NCBI RefSeq assembly: GCF_021018805.1
Contig: NC_086283.1
Span: 19,516,162 to 19,580,161, forward strand
Length of the DNA: 64,000 nt
Origin: Prinia subflava
Taxonomy: Eukaryota > Chordata > Aves > Passeriformes > Cisticolidae
Reading direction: 5' to 3'
In this document: one piece after another, positions 38,536 through 51,850 of the stretch
Layout: every line of letters begins with the position of its first letter
Numbering within the stretch: the first letter of the stretch is position 1
Made by a program: the position numbers and the translations under genes
Notes under the pieces: model-generated
Seen by the model: the letters and a program-made list of their open reading frames with translations, nothing else
Database searches by the model: none
What the model was told of the DNA's origin: nothing

Positions 38536-41500
38536 GTAAAAATACAGATCAATGTGTTAATCCTCTAATAGGGAAAATGAAGAGATGGATTTACCACAGA
38601 TTTAAATCGTCTGATAAACTGATCCAGAAGATACTTTCTGTCAGATGTTATTGAAATTAGAAGTGGTGTTCAGTACACCACAGAGGACTGTTGTAATATC
38701 AGGAACCATCATGTTTTGCAGGGTTGCTAGGTACTGAAAGATAACAGTATTCACTGAATTTATTCACAAGCCTCTTCTTTGTGGGGCTTTTTAAAACTTA
38801 GATTTCTAAATGAATTAAAGCTCCATCAGTGACCTGACATGGTATTAAAATTACAGGTGCATTTCTACTTGTATTTGAGTATGTCACTCCAAATAATTTC
38901 TTCTCTGTCTTATCAGTTGCTGATAATTCATCAGGAATAAGAGAATTCCATGCTGTTTTTATTCTGTTTACCTGGTTGGAGGTAACAATCTCTGTGTCAC
39001 ATACCAGAAACAAGACATGCTTGTGTTTTCTCAGTGACTTTCCATCATTCCTTTTTACAGACTTTGGTCTCTTGCTTTCTTATGACAAGAGGGGTAATAA
39101 ATATACCTGTCTTTAAAATGTGACAGTGATGATTTGAGAAGATGAGGCTTTATGCTGTTTCAACTTATATTTTTCATTAAAGCAAAACCCATTTGATGGG
39201 AAAAAAAAAAAACAAACTTTATTTTCTCTTTCCAGTAAATGCATGGAACTTGGGCTGTGTGTTTTTGTGCAATATCTGCTGGTGAATCAAAGGCCAGAGC
39301 ACACATAAGGGCTGGTTCCCACTTTGTGTCAAGGTGTTGGTATTTGACATTTCTTGGCTGCTGTGGCCTTGCTGTGATTCATCTCAACATGTTAACATAA
39401 CAGAACATGACTGATGTAACAGCCTGTGACATATCCAAACAACACCAGCAGAGGCCAAGGAATTCCATTTTTAATACTGCTGCAAACAGGCTATTAATTT
39501 TTTTAAAAAGCTTCTTTTCCCTTTCAAGCTTCCTAAATTTTTTGTCATTTTGATCCGAATCCAAGTTAACTTCTGAGCTGTTATGAGCAGAGTCCTGTTT
39601 GAAAAGTCAGAAAGTCTAGAGAAAAGCCCTGGAACAAAAAGAAAGGGTGAATATGGAACATTCACCATGAACAAAATAGAAATAAAACTCCGAGTATTTA
39701 AATTATGGGGTTTTCAAAAATACCTGGTTTGCATATAAACAGTTTAGAGGTTTGCTTAACCTCCAACCTGAAATTAGGATCTGCTTTCAGGACTTTTGCT
39801 CACTATAAACTTGTGAAAACATCATAATTGTCAGTATTTTTGACCTAGTTGATAGGGTTTCACACTGAGTCAGCATTTCAGTGTTACCATTGAGAGCATG
39901 GCTGGCACTGAAAATGCCATCACCATCATGTTGCTTTAGTTGTTCCCAAGTGTCTTAAGCTTTCCTAAGCAGTTTATCCAACAATGACACCCCCTTGTAA
40001 AAATAAGGGTTTGGGAAAAGGATTGCACTTACAGAAAGACAGCTTAGACCCCCATTAGAACTCATCCATTTAAAACTCCTTTTGAGCTCTAAAATTTGCC
40101 TTGTTATCTTTTTTAAAGTATACTTTACAGAGTTTTGTTTGGTTTCTCCTTTCTTCAGATGGATGCAATCATAAAATTCTTCTCTGCCCTTGCTCTTTTG
40201 GATATATTAAGAGAAGCAATGTCAAATTTTAGGTACATCCCTACTTTGGAGAGTTGTGTCTCCCCTGGGAGGGGATCCCAACCTGCTGGGTCACAGTTGA
40301 AGCTTGAGCAAGGTCTGGATGTCAGGCTGGAGAAACTGAGCAGCAGCGACCATTCCAGTTAAAAATAGCCAGAAGATCATGATATTCAGAAGATCATGTT
40401 AAAACTGCAGCCATCTTTCCTGCAGGATGTTGACCCAAAGGCTGAGAAGCCCAAGAGAGTAATTTTTTTCTATAGTTAAGAGAAAAGAAGAGGTGAAAAT
40501 GCCAAGAAATTTGTGGGGTTTACTGGGTTCAAAGAGGAACCTGTGCACTCCTTTTTTGGTCTCTGTGTACTTTTTCTAGGACTATAAGTCCTCCTTTGGA
40601 ACATTTGCTCAGAATTTCTTCAGCAGTGTCATAGAAAACTGTGAGTTTAAGAAAACTTTTTATTAAGAAGAGTTTGAATGTTTCTTTCTTCTCCATCATT
40701 GGAGAAAAAAAAAAAACCCTAGGCTTTTGTTATTCTAATGTGATTTTTCCTATTGGTGGTTACTCCAGAAATAGAACAAGCACTATCCTGGAGATCAGAC
40801 ATTTTTTCTGTCTCAGAAATTCTGTATCTTAGAACTGTAGCATATAAAATAGCAATCAGTGACTATTGTGCTTTGTTTATTTATTTATAGCTCTGATGAA
40901 CATAATCAAACCAGAAAAACAGAAGCACAGAAGGAAGAGCTGAAAAAATGAAATGTGAACAGGAAAAGGAAAGCAACCATTAGAGAGCAGAAAGATGACT
41001 GTGCTTATCTGACTGAGACTGGTTACAGGATGTGTTACAGAATATTCTGAAGCATAGTAAGCCCAAATCAGCACACTTATCAACACTTTGATTGTTGAAG
41101 AGTGGTCATTTTAAACAATGTGATGCCATCTCACCCTTTCAATATAGATTTCTAGCTAATGCTTTGATTTTGATAGTAGACACAATTTTTTTTTCACATA
41201 GATTTTCAAACACTGACATCTAGTTTGGTTTGGTAGTTTGTTTCCTTATTTGGATGTGGGTCTTATGTTTGATTATTGTTTTTTCAGATTATTTGTGGAA
41301 ATAAAGTGATCATGGGTGATGGGATTTGCTTGAATTGCAAGTAATAAAGGGAATAGATTACTTTTATTTCAGTATAACTTGAGAATATGAAATACCTTCT
41401 CTGTAGATGTCCTCTGCCAAAGACCTGGTATATAATGTATAGGAAAAGTTATGTAGGAGATATAATTTATAGGAAATATTTTTTGAGGAGGAAAGCACAA

Positions 41501-41700
41501 ATAGAAAACTGGTGAATTGTTTGTAATCTGTGCCTAATCTTAGCTTTATTATGTTTTAACTGACAAGATGAACATGCATGATAGGACTTGGAATCTTCTG
41601 ATCATCAAGTTCAGTTCTGATTATCAAGTTCAATTTTACGTATTGCAAATAACTTCATCATGTAATTTCTTTTATACATGGAAAAAAGTCTTCAGTTATT

Positions 41701-41785
41701 TATTTTATTTTATTTTATTTTATTTTATTTTATTTTATTTTATTTTATTTTATTTTATTTTATTTTATTTTATTTTATTTTATTT
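41701..41785 (+). repeat. (TATTT)17 pentanucleotide microsatellite
   Basis: There are seventeen uninterrupted copies of TATTT, with a degenerate lead-in from about 41696. The unit of five bases keeps a frame open, giving a Phe-Tyr-Phe-Ile-Leu repeat that is an artefact. Perfect purity suggests recent expansion and variable length. Confidence 0.97.
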
Positions 41786-44700
41786 TAATTTCTACTCTCC
41801 ACTATCCACCTTGGAAATTCCTTCCAGAAAAGAAATTAATTCCCTTTTATGGCTGGGAGGTTTTGTCCAGTCTCCAGCAAGTTCCTATAAATATGCCAGT
41901 TCCTCTTCTACTGGAAATTGCTTGGACATTCATTTATTTATATGAACTTACTTTTGCCAACCAGCCAGCAGTAACGAGTTCCATGATGTGAATATCAGCA
42001 TTCACATCTGAGTGTTCACAAAAGACACAAATAATAGAGGATCACTGAACAGTAATGACAGTCTTACATCCATAATGTACTTTACTTACAACTGAATTAT
42101 TAAGATGCCTGAGTTGAGCCCCCAAATGTAAGTACTTCTCTCCTACCTATTGTCATGCATTCAGCAGCTGCTGTTTCATCTGAAGCGGAGGGTTTTGATA
42201 ACCCATCACTTTTCCATCATGAGCAGTTTAAAAGAGAACTTCTGTTTCGAAACAGAGAGAAGAAATAACCATCTTTGGAGTGCTAATCAGCAGCAGCTGA
42301 TAGAGGCTGTGCTCGTTTCTGAGGAGCAGTGAAGGTGACAGTCACATTAGTTCTTACAGAAATAAAATAAAAGTTGGGAAGGCAGTATGGGAGTTTATCT
42401 TGTCCTCCCCCGCCTCACATTAGCATTAGTTACTGTCAGACTCTTGTGGAGTTCCCTCCTGCTGGGACAGAATCTTGTACCAAGAGATTTGCAGCCCCTG
42501 AATTCATAACGTACCATGTACTTGCTAGTGGATATTTTTAAAAGCATTATTTTTGAGAGATTTTATTACAGGCTTGAGATAAATAATTTGTCTTTAAAAT
42601 CATGCTATCAAGCACAAATCAAAGTATTTCATGTGATCTGAACAATTTTCATTGTGTCCAAACATTTGTGGTGGGTGAGTGTGAGGAAGTCAGTCCATTC
42701 TGTTGGGTGTGTCAAATTTCTAGATTAAGTAGAATATATACCCTGTGTGGGGCATGGCATCTTTTTTCTATGATTTTAATAAATCAGGGTCCTGTTGAAC
42801 TCTTGCACTTAATTTAATTTTCCAGTTTTGCTTTTTCCTATCTTTGAAGCTATGGCATAGGAACACAAGTTCTAAAGTAGATTGACATCTACCTAATATA
42901 ATTTATTGTGTTTTCACAGCTACTGAGTTTGCCTGGGAAATATTTACAAATAATCAATGTTAACATATGCCTCCCCAGTTCCATGCACTATCCTCATTTA
43001 CCTGAAAACTGTGAGGGAAAAGAGACCGCAGACTCTCAGTTGTGCGCACTCATATCCAGAATATGGAGGGCCAAGAGCATTTTCCAGTACCTCCAGTATA
43101 AACCCCATTATGTTCCATAGTTCCTGTTTTATCTCTAGTGCAAATATTAGGAAATCTGCATATATCTTTTAGTATTTTAAATACTTCAGTGTGTAAAGCT
43201 TTCTTTTTTAATGATCATGAATACTGAGACAAATCCTTCTTACCAGAGATGTCAGCACTTGCCTTTCTCCTATACCTGGTCCTGGAGTAGGACCCAGGTG
43301 GAAGAGAAGGATTTATCTGAATAGTTTTGATCCATGAATTTTCATGACCTGATATAGGTATACCCAGCTCAATTGTTGCAAGTAATTGTGTGTAAGTTTC
43401 TATTCTTACTCCCATACTGATCTATTGAGTTTCTTCCAGACACATCTCTGCAGCACTTTCCCAGTCTTTCAGAAAATAGAATTTGCATTTCACTTAGATA
43501 TTTTTTTTTAAAGCTAGATTCTTAGTTTTCTCTGTCATTGCCAGAGAATCACTAGCAAATGCTGCAAGATTTATAGCCTTGGAAATGTCTACAGTAGATC
43601 ATAGTCCTTAACTACTGAGGATGATGCAGGGAAAAGAGAATATGTGTTTAGACAAGATGAATTGTGTTTGTCTTTCCACTTATATTGAAATATTTATGTG
43701 CATTCTTGTAACATTACATTAGAGAATTTGCATGTTACCCATGTGTCACATCAGATTAAAGATGACTTGACCTTAAACACAGAAGTGTGAATAGCAGTAG
43801 GAGTACTTTATGTGTAATATGTTCTACTCACAAAACCAATTATCTTTTAGAGTTCCTTTTTACTCTGGAAGATTTTTTTCCTAATTGCATTCCTGTGATC
43901 ACCTTTGTACATTACCATATATCACTGCAGTACCCAGATATAAAGTATAAATTAATTTCTTTGCTAGATCAGCTGTGGAATCAGCCTTATCCAGTATTCC
44001 ATTTGGTGGTAGTAACCAAGAGCAGAGATTTTAAAGAAAACTGCAAGAAATTTTTGAAGTGAATAATAATTTCATTAATTACTCAGAAGGTAAATTTCCT
44101 ACTCAAATGCACTTCTGATTGATGGTATCCTGTATAATCATAGACTTCATTTGCAGATACTTTATTGGGAAAAAAAATCCCTATCGCTGTAAAACTTACT
44201 GTTATTGGAACTCCAGATATTTTTAGATTTGGTTGTTGTACTGTACTGTGTGTTTTAGTGTTGCTAGATTCTCACAATTCAGTGCTCAATTTTATACAAT
44301 ATAAACCAAAGAACCCTTCTCACATTAAAAATACATTTCTTTATAAAAAATTGCCTCAGCAATTTGTCCAGACAGGTAATTCAGATGCATGAGGCAGTGA
44401 ACAAAAGGTGATTAAGGTGTGTAGGCAGTAAAACTATAGAAAAGAGACATACTGAAAAATCCAAGATCTTACAGGCTTTGAGAAATTTGCAATAATCTGT
44501 GGTTTATTTAATTTGAATATTCCTGAATGTCTGTTGGAGAGCAGGGCCTGACATCAGAGCCACCACAAGCACTGAGTGGATCTGCTCTCAGTTCCCAGCT
44601 CTTCCAGCAACTTCAATAATTTTGCTCTGCCCACAGAAGTGGAGTCAATCCCAGAAGAGCCAGGAGAAGGGCAGCAAAGGCAACCAGCAACCCTGCCCAG

Positions 44701-45536
44701 TGTCCAGAGCTAAAACAGTTAGGATGGAGTGTGATAGAGAAAATAACAGCAGTAAAATCCTCTCCATCACCTTCATTATGGCTTCACTGTGCCCTGAATT
44801 CAAGCCAAGATGAGTCCACTGCTCAGGGATTCCTGCTAATGGAAAAGAGGCTAAAAATGTCATGCCTTAGCCCCTTGTTTTTTGAGGACTGAGACATTTT
44901 GAAAAAAGAAAGCTCAAGCACTTCCCATTTTCCCCATCTGTATTTATTTATTCATTAATCAGAGCTACCACTGATTGTGCTGCAACTCAGCCACTCATTC
45001 CCCAGGTCACTGTGTGTCTCACACAGCTCTGAAGTAGCAACACTCATTTATCTCAAAGTGCTATAACTGATATTTAAAGGTCAATATTGGCTCAAATCAT
45101 CTGTGGGTTTGAGTGCTCAAAAACAACAGCAGCAATGCACCCACTCACAGAGGAAATCTCTGGTCAGCTACTTTAATTCTAAACAATTGTACTTATCAAA
45201 AGTAAAAACATGACTTTTGGGAGCTGATATTTCCCTTTCTCTATAGGCAGGAGGTATTGCCTTATGAGAAACATTTGTGATCTGGTATTTTTTTGTGAAA
45301 AGCCTGAATTACTTTTTTCAGGAAACTTTCTTATTTTCAATTACAATAAATGTGGCAAAAGGTTCTACTATTTGTCTAGATAGATGTTATTAATGTCAAG
45401 CACTTAGGAGGGGAAAAAAACTCCACGAAAATGCTCAATAAAATATTCTTCAATTTTAAAAGAAAATATTGGTTTAGAATATAATTGGAAAGATTGTCAA
45501 GGGGGAGCATAATCTGAATATATAGACATTATTATA

Positions 45537-45600
45537 CATAGAATCATAGGATGATTTCAAGGAAAGAACTTTAAAGAACATCATGTTCTAACTCCACTAG
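45537..45600 (-). mobile_element. CR1 LINE 3'-terminal remnant, diverged
   Basis: 'catagaatcataggatgatt' is followed by 'aaggaaagaactttaaagaa' and 'catcatgttctaactcc'. This is the reverse complement of the CR1 tail 'attctatgattctatg' with its 'aaggtcccttcca' and 'gttggaac' words decayed. Only the last 60 bases or so can be aligned by eye; sequence to about 45660 may belong to the same copy. Confidence 0.65.
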
Positions 45601-48600
45601 ACCAAGTGATTCAACATTATAAGCTACAGCAAAACTTTCTTCATTCTATTCAGTGTAGGTATACGGAAAAACAGGATTTTCCTTATCCTAGCCACCGTGA
45701 TTTAAAGGTATAAACTTCTTCTTTCCATTATTTCTGTATTTCTACCTACATTGGATATTTCTGTATATGGAGCTATGCATCTACATTTAAAATAACATCC
45801 TGCCAACTCAGTTGCAAAAAGACAAATTTAAGAGCTATCTTCATTGCTTGTTTTAATGATAGCAAAATGATTTGGTTTGCAGGCAGAGAGATGAGGTTTG
45901 TAGTGTAACTTTAAATTCCTAAAGCAACTCTCTGTGGAGAAGCCAAGAGAGAAGGGAAAAAAAAAAACCCAAAAAACAAACCAAACCAAACAACAACAAC
46001 AGCAACAACAAAAGCACAAAAAAACCCAAACCAAAACAAAAAAAAAACCCGAACAAAAAAACCCAAACCCCACCAAAAAAAAACCCCAAAAAACCAAAAC
46101 CACAGTCAGAGAATAGCGAGCAAACAATGTGTTTGTGAGGTTATTCCCTTGGTGCAGAGCTGTGCACGGGCCAGTGAGTGCAGAAAGCCTGGAAGTTCCT
46201 GATCAACAATTCATTGATAAAATGCTCTGAGGATCAAGTGTCACCTACAGTGGCTTTTGTGCAGAATCTCCAAGTTCACAAAGCACTCCACAGAGGTGGT
46301 GTTGGCTTTGGCTTTCTAGACTGCCACGGGTGAAGTGCTGTGCGCCCAAGGTCACTCAGATCTGACATATCACAAACAGGGCAGATTCTGTTCCATTTCC
46401 TGAGTGCTGCAAATATTCAGCTGCTATCAAGAGAATGAATATTTTCAGAGGCTTTATCTTTTTTTTTTTTAATAGAGTGATGTGAGAGGATTTTTCACAA
46501 AGCTCTTTTGTCACACAATCTGTAAACCAGAATTCGTCCATTTTCTTTGTAACATTTGAGTGTCTTTGTCAACCCTTATGTATTTCACAGCTGAAATCAA
46601 TTAGAACCTTCCACTGACTTCACCCATAGCTTGACAGGGCTCACAACAAGAACTGTTTCATATTTAGCCTAAAAAGGAAGGATATTTTTTTCCATCCCAT
46701 GGTTTCCGGTAAATGCTTCAAATCTTTGAAATGTAAATTCAGTTGATTTTTTTTTTCACCTTATTTATCAGAGGCATCTAGAGTCAAGCCTTCACTGTAC
46801 AAGTCAGCCTGTTGTTTCAGCTAGGTGGCAAAATTATCAGTGATTATGGCACATGCCATGCCATGACTGTAGCTGTGTGAGGATCTCTCACCTGAAAGCT
46901 GATCTGGATGATCATGAGGCACACTGGACACAGATTTTGGGCTTGATGGGGCCTGGAGCTTTTGATATGCTTGACTTGTCAAATATTTGAAATTACTAGT
47001 TTAACTGTAGCATCTGTTTAACTGTCAGGAATCTGTTAAATGTATGTTTCTATACCCAGATAAATGCTGTCATAGTGATTTCAGTGCTGGTCAAAGCACT
47101 GTAAGTTGGGATACAAGTCTGACAATACTACAGTGAAATAAAAAGATTCAATTCCTGGTCTTGGGTTGACCTTTCTCATTTCTTACAGATGCATGCCTTA
47201 CTCCACATGGCTTTAGGTGAAGAACTCCTCTCAGATTTAGGGATAAAGCAGTATTTGAGTAGGACAGCTGCTCAGCTGGTGTGAATTAGAGCAGCTCTGC
47301 GGGAGTCAGCAAACATATGAAGGATTAAGAACAGCTCACGGCCTGGCCTGGCATCATTCTAAACATCATTTCTTAACATAAGCCTTAAAAACCTTTCTTT
47401 GACATACAGCCAGGGAAAATACTAGGTAACAGCACAAGCCTGGCAAAACTTGCAGCCCATTAAGAAAATATCTTACCCTAAGGAATGAGCTTTATAAGCT
47501 TCTCCAAGCAGCTTGATAAGTAACACTAGAGGGTAGCTGGCACAGAGTGTCAGGTGTGAGTGTTGTGGATACTTGCATTTTATGCATTTAACATTTGTTT
47601 GGCAAAAGGAATGCATTCTTTCTTTCTTTCCCCTGCTGAGTTTCGTTTTGGCAGGGTTGCAAACTGGTATGGTATGAGCATTACTGAGCTGTGGTCTGAG
47701 CTCCAGAAGAGCTGCTCAGTAGCTGTGAGCAAGGTTAGTCTGCCTGAACTCTTTGAAAGGCCTTGTGCTGAGCTGGATCTTGTCTTGCAATGTCTGGAAG
47801 CAGTAGTTCAGGACAGAACATGAACTTTCTGGGCAAACGAGGCTCAACACTCAAGTCAGTCCATATTTTCCTCATTCTTTCACATTTCAGAAAACCCCAA
47901 AAAGTTGACAGAGCTCAGTCAGACAGCACACACCATGCTTGTGTACAAGGCATTCATTGAATAAGTGCCTCCCTGTTTGTCACATGCAGCAAGTCAAGCT
48001 GCTTGCAAATAGCACAGCTCCTCACCAAATGAATCCCGTGTTCCTGGAGCTTTTTATTTAAACTACCTTGCATATATTTGTGAATTTCTGAAATGCCATC
48101 ATGGAGACTTCCCAGCATTAACTGATTTCCAGAGACACAGAAAGGAGATGCACATTGCAAGAGTCAAGAGTTATTTGTTGTTTGGACAGGTTTAGTGCAT
48201 GATAAAATACAAGTTTTGGTGCTTTTGCTAAGAGTTCCAGGATTAGGTAATTAAAGATGTAGAATGAATAATGGCCATTATGTTTAATCTAATACTTGCA
48301 CTATGATCTATAAGGAAAAATATTAGGATGTTTTGGAGTAAGGAAAGGTCAATTTTTATAATTTAGTCTTCAATAATAGGGTTTTATAACAAGGTATCTG
48401 TTATGGTGCATCTGTAGAGCAGCATCCTTGTTCTGACGTGCTTAGTGTAACTCTCTGGATACAAAGTCCATAGAAATCCACACTTTACATAAATTTCATT
48501 TATTCCAACAGCTTTGTTTCTCACAGCTTCGGTTGGATTTTCATGGCAGGGCTTTGGTAGTGGGGTGGTTTCTGTGGAAGGCTGGGGGCTTCCCTGTTGT

Positions 48601-48607
48601 CCCACAG
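45601..48607. other. Unique noncoding DNA with an A/C tract
   Basis: No gene is recognised. It includes the T-free tract at 45936-46105. The 87-codon frame at 47560-47823 has no recognisable domain. The rest is unique DNA. Confidence 0.5.
45936..46105 (+). repeat. T-free A/C-rich tract, 170 bases
   Basis: There is no T in 170 consecutive bases. After a purine-rich start, it consists of A runs broken by C, CC, CCC and CAA units (AACAAC, AAACCC). Frames across it (Lys/Gln-rich plus, Phe/Cys/Val-rich minus) are artefacts. Confidence 0.92.
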
Positions 48608-48773
48608 AGCCAAGTCTGTTTTACCTGTGGCAGTAGCTGGTGACTGATACTGATCTCTCCCTGTCCTTATTTTCACCCACGAGCCTTTTGGTTTTATTTT
48701 CTGCCCCATCCAGATGAGGAGGGCAGTGATAGTGTTGCTTTGGTGGACACTCAGCCAGGGTCAACCCACCACA
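48608..48773. mobile_element. Avian endogenous retrovirus LTR end fragment
   Basis: The stretch has 'agccaagtctgttttacctg', 'tgatctctccctgtcctta', 'cacccacgagccttttggtt', 'gatgaggagggcagtgatag' and 'ttgctttggtgg', and ends 'gccagggtcaacccaccaca'. I recognise this as one end of a widespread avian LTR repeat whose other strand starts 'tgtggtgggttgacc'. Both ends fit the TG...CA rule, so the direction of transcription is uncertain from this piece. The other end of the LTR and any internal viral genes are missing. Confidence 0.75.
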
Positions 48774-49602
48774 GAGCTAAAATTAAAGCAGGTAAAAAGT
48801 GGGCTAACAACAAAATTCATCACATGAGTTAATTTAACCAATATTTGAAGAGATTTCCAATGGAATGAAAAAAGAAAGTGATGTAAAGGCACTGGAGTAT
48901 TTTCCTCTGCAAGGCGATATTATATTTCTTTCCTCTATTTTTTTTCATCAGTTTATATTTTATTTAAATCTTGCCTCAACCATCTCTATCTCCATGCCTA
49001 TGAAGTGTTGAACACGTATGAAATATTTCCATTGTATCAGGAGTGACCTCTGCCTTATGTGGGAGTAAAATCCTTTGCATAATCCAAGTCAGGGGAGAGT
49101 GTTCTCAGAATGTCTTGCATTTTCTCTCCTTCCTACTTTTAATTTGAATTACGAAACATCAATTCCTGTTTTATCTGTGCAGCAGGGGAAGCAAGTGAAG
49201 GGAGAAGCTTCCTTTTTAGTGTCAGTTTTCCTCAGCTCATTTGGCTTCGGTGGCTAATATGTAATTTGCTCTCTCTGACGATGTAATTGATGATTACAGT
49301 GTCTGCCTCCCTTACTTTGTTGGAGGATCAGAGTTCTCTACTTCAAAAAGACACACATGAGAACCAGGTGCTGTTATATTCACTAGTTTGTAAAACCAGG
49401 CTCTTTTAATAACGGAATTACTTTGTTCTTCTGACTTCAGCAGTTTGGAAAATAACTTGCATTTAGTCTGTCCAGAGGGCAACACACTGGCTTCTAGTTC
49501 CAGTAATATTATTGATTTGGATTCCATTGTGGAAATACGACAGTAATTATACATCAGAATCTATCGGAACATTATTTATGCAGGAAATTGCTCTTCAGTT
49601 AC

Positions 49603-49672
49603 TTAAAAATTAGACTCTTCTGTGTTTGATTTAGTATTTAAAAATTAGACACTTTTGTGTTTGATTTGGTAT
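49603..49672 (+). repeat. 35-bp tandem duplication
   Basis: Copy one (49603-49637) and copy two (49638-49672) start TTAAAAATTAGAC and end TGTGTTTGATTT(A/G)GTAT. They differ at three of 35 positions, so the duplication is not very recent. Confidence 0.9.
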
Positions 49673-51744
49673 TTTTACTTGCATGTATGAAAGGAGAGGC
49701 GAAGGCAACATTGAGTGAAAATGTCTTTGATCACTGGCCTTTTATCTTTGAAATTATCTGATTAAAAAGTGGTTATTTTTATTTTTAAATTATCTGCTGG
49801 ACGTAACACTAATGACTAAACAGGGATCTATGTAATTTTTCTGAGCTATAAAGAGGGTCTTGGGATTTAAAGCATTCTGAGGTCAGATAGTCATCTAGTG
49901 CAAATTAGTATATCTCGATGTATATTAGATGTGGATTTGGCTCATTTTTGCTCTTTGTAATTGGTACTGGCATAGAAAACTACAGAAATTGCAAGGCTAA
50001 TTTAAATAATTGGGGCAGGCATGGGAGATCTGATAGCAGGGTGCTTCAGCAGTTTATCAGATGTGTAGCTTCTGTTTTACTGCAGGAAAAAGAAAAGGCC
50101 AAGAACACTCCATTTGATTTAGGAAATATGAATGCTGTTGTTATTATTTAATAACTAAGTGGAAGCTTAGAGCTCATCAGTTAGGTAAATAACTGAAAAT
50201 AACCAATGAGCTGGTTTTCAGGAGAGGGGAGATGCCTTCTACCTTTTCTCTCCATAGTGGAAAATAAACCTTAGCACATTTAGGATGTGCTCCTTTCTTG
50301 TTTTAAAACGAAAGGAAGCCTTTGTGCTGTGTGCACATAAGTCCAGCATCAAGGACTGTTCATAGCTTTTCCTTTCAGGTATTTTAGAGAGAAAAACTCT
50401 GCAGATAATAATGTGATAGTTCTTGAGACTAAAGCAGATGATCCTGTGATAATCCCCACCAGTGTCAGCTTCTGGGGTTTAGAAATGTGCTTTGGTTTGC
50501 TCTGGCTGTGCAGCCCAAGTTGTAACCACAGGATACCTTTGGAAAGTTTGCCTTGGGGGAAGATAAACTGAAATTGGCTGGTGATTAAGGAGGAGGAGTG
50601 TGTGGGAGGAACTGGGCTATAGGTTCCGCTCAGTCTAATTCTGGATGCTTAATTAAAGTCTTCTGAATTTTAAGGCTGAAGTCTTAAAGATAAACATGTC
50701 AAAAATGAGAGGGTCTTTTCTTTCTCCAAGAGATAATTTTGTGAACTGTTTTGACTGGAAGGAAGCAGTGATTTGGTAAAATTTTATTTAGCATAAATTA
50801 GATAGGGCTATTGGCTGTCTAGTGTTTCCTCCAGATCATTTAATATTCTTATTTCTCCATCAGGCTTTCCTTGCATTTTTAGTAATTATGTGATTGCCAT
50901 TTGGAAGCAAGAACTAGATAAATAACATTTGGTGATCTGTCTTGTTTAATGTTTCTCAGGGAATTTTACTAAAGTTTACAGATTTCAGGGTCTTTGGTTC
51001 TCAAAGTGCAGGTCCATATGATTCCACTGTATGTGAGCTCCCTGTGGTCTCAGTTTATGTTCATGAACTGTTATTGTTTTCTGACACTTCTCTTCTTAAA
51101 CCTGTCCCAGAAACATGACTTGGCACAGCCCAGAGCTTCCAACTATATTTGGGTGGGTTGTGTCCACTCTTGGGTAAACACACTTTAAAGACATATTTAC
51201 ATGCATTTTAGGACGTGTTTTAAATAATGGAATCTTGGAGAGAACTTGCAGCCAGTCTGTTTTCTCTATTCCACAGTTCCTAACAGTAACATTTGACAAC
51301 AGCGTGACTTTCTCTAACAGAAACCTGTTCACAATTTCTTAATGTCATCCAGAGGGTAATTTGATGATGAAAATTCTGTATTGAGATGAAAGATATTAAC
51401 TTGCTTTCAGCCTGCAGTCACAGAAATTGAACAGGGAATACGTTTCTCTGAAAACTCTATGCACGATACAAAAATGGATCCAAAACTTGGTGGACAGGAT
51501 CAAGTAGACAAAGTTTCTTCCTCCTTGTCATTTTGAACATTTTTTCATTAATAACTGATGATGTAATTTGAAAAGTCACTAAAAATCTGATACTGGTAGC
51601 AAATATATTACTTAACAACCTAGAAAGCATAAGTAAAGGGAGAATTTTATTTGATGTTATTACATATGTCTACACCTCTCTGCAGTGGCTCTGCTTTATA
51701 TTCCTCCTTAATGAAATCATCTGATCCTTGTGGCATTTGCAGTG

Positions 51745-51850
51745 GAAGGTGACAGATAAAAGCCCACTCAGGAGCTCTATTCTGGTTGTGGCAGGGAGGT
51801 CCCTGTGTTCAATAAAGACACTTTGTGTTCCTCAAGGAAAAGTGACAAGC
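51745..51850 (+). mobile_element. Possible LTR remnant (weak)
   Basis: 'gacagataaaagcccactca' resembles a TATA region and 'tgtgttcaataaagacactt' resembles a polyadenylation signal region about 60 bases later. That spacing is seen in the R region of retroviral LTRs. No TG...CA ends, target duplication or known family words are recognised, so the call is tentative and may be chance. Confidence 0.2.

Larger units (their letters stand above)
31282..45536. other. Unique noncoding DNA with simple repeats
   Basis: No gene, RNA gene or transposon is recognised beyond the simple repeats and hairpins listed separately. Frames of 100-125 codons at 38156-38568 and 41568-41945 derive from the A/C tract and the TATTT array. 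Other frames are short. GC-richer patches, for example about 35290-35540 and 44530-44830, hold nothing I can name. Confidence 0.5.

Noticed and set aside
41568..41945. 125-codon hydrophobic protein
   Set aside because: Its centre is the (TATTT)17 array read in frame; the flanks carry no domain.
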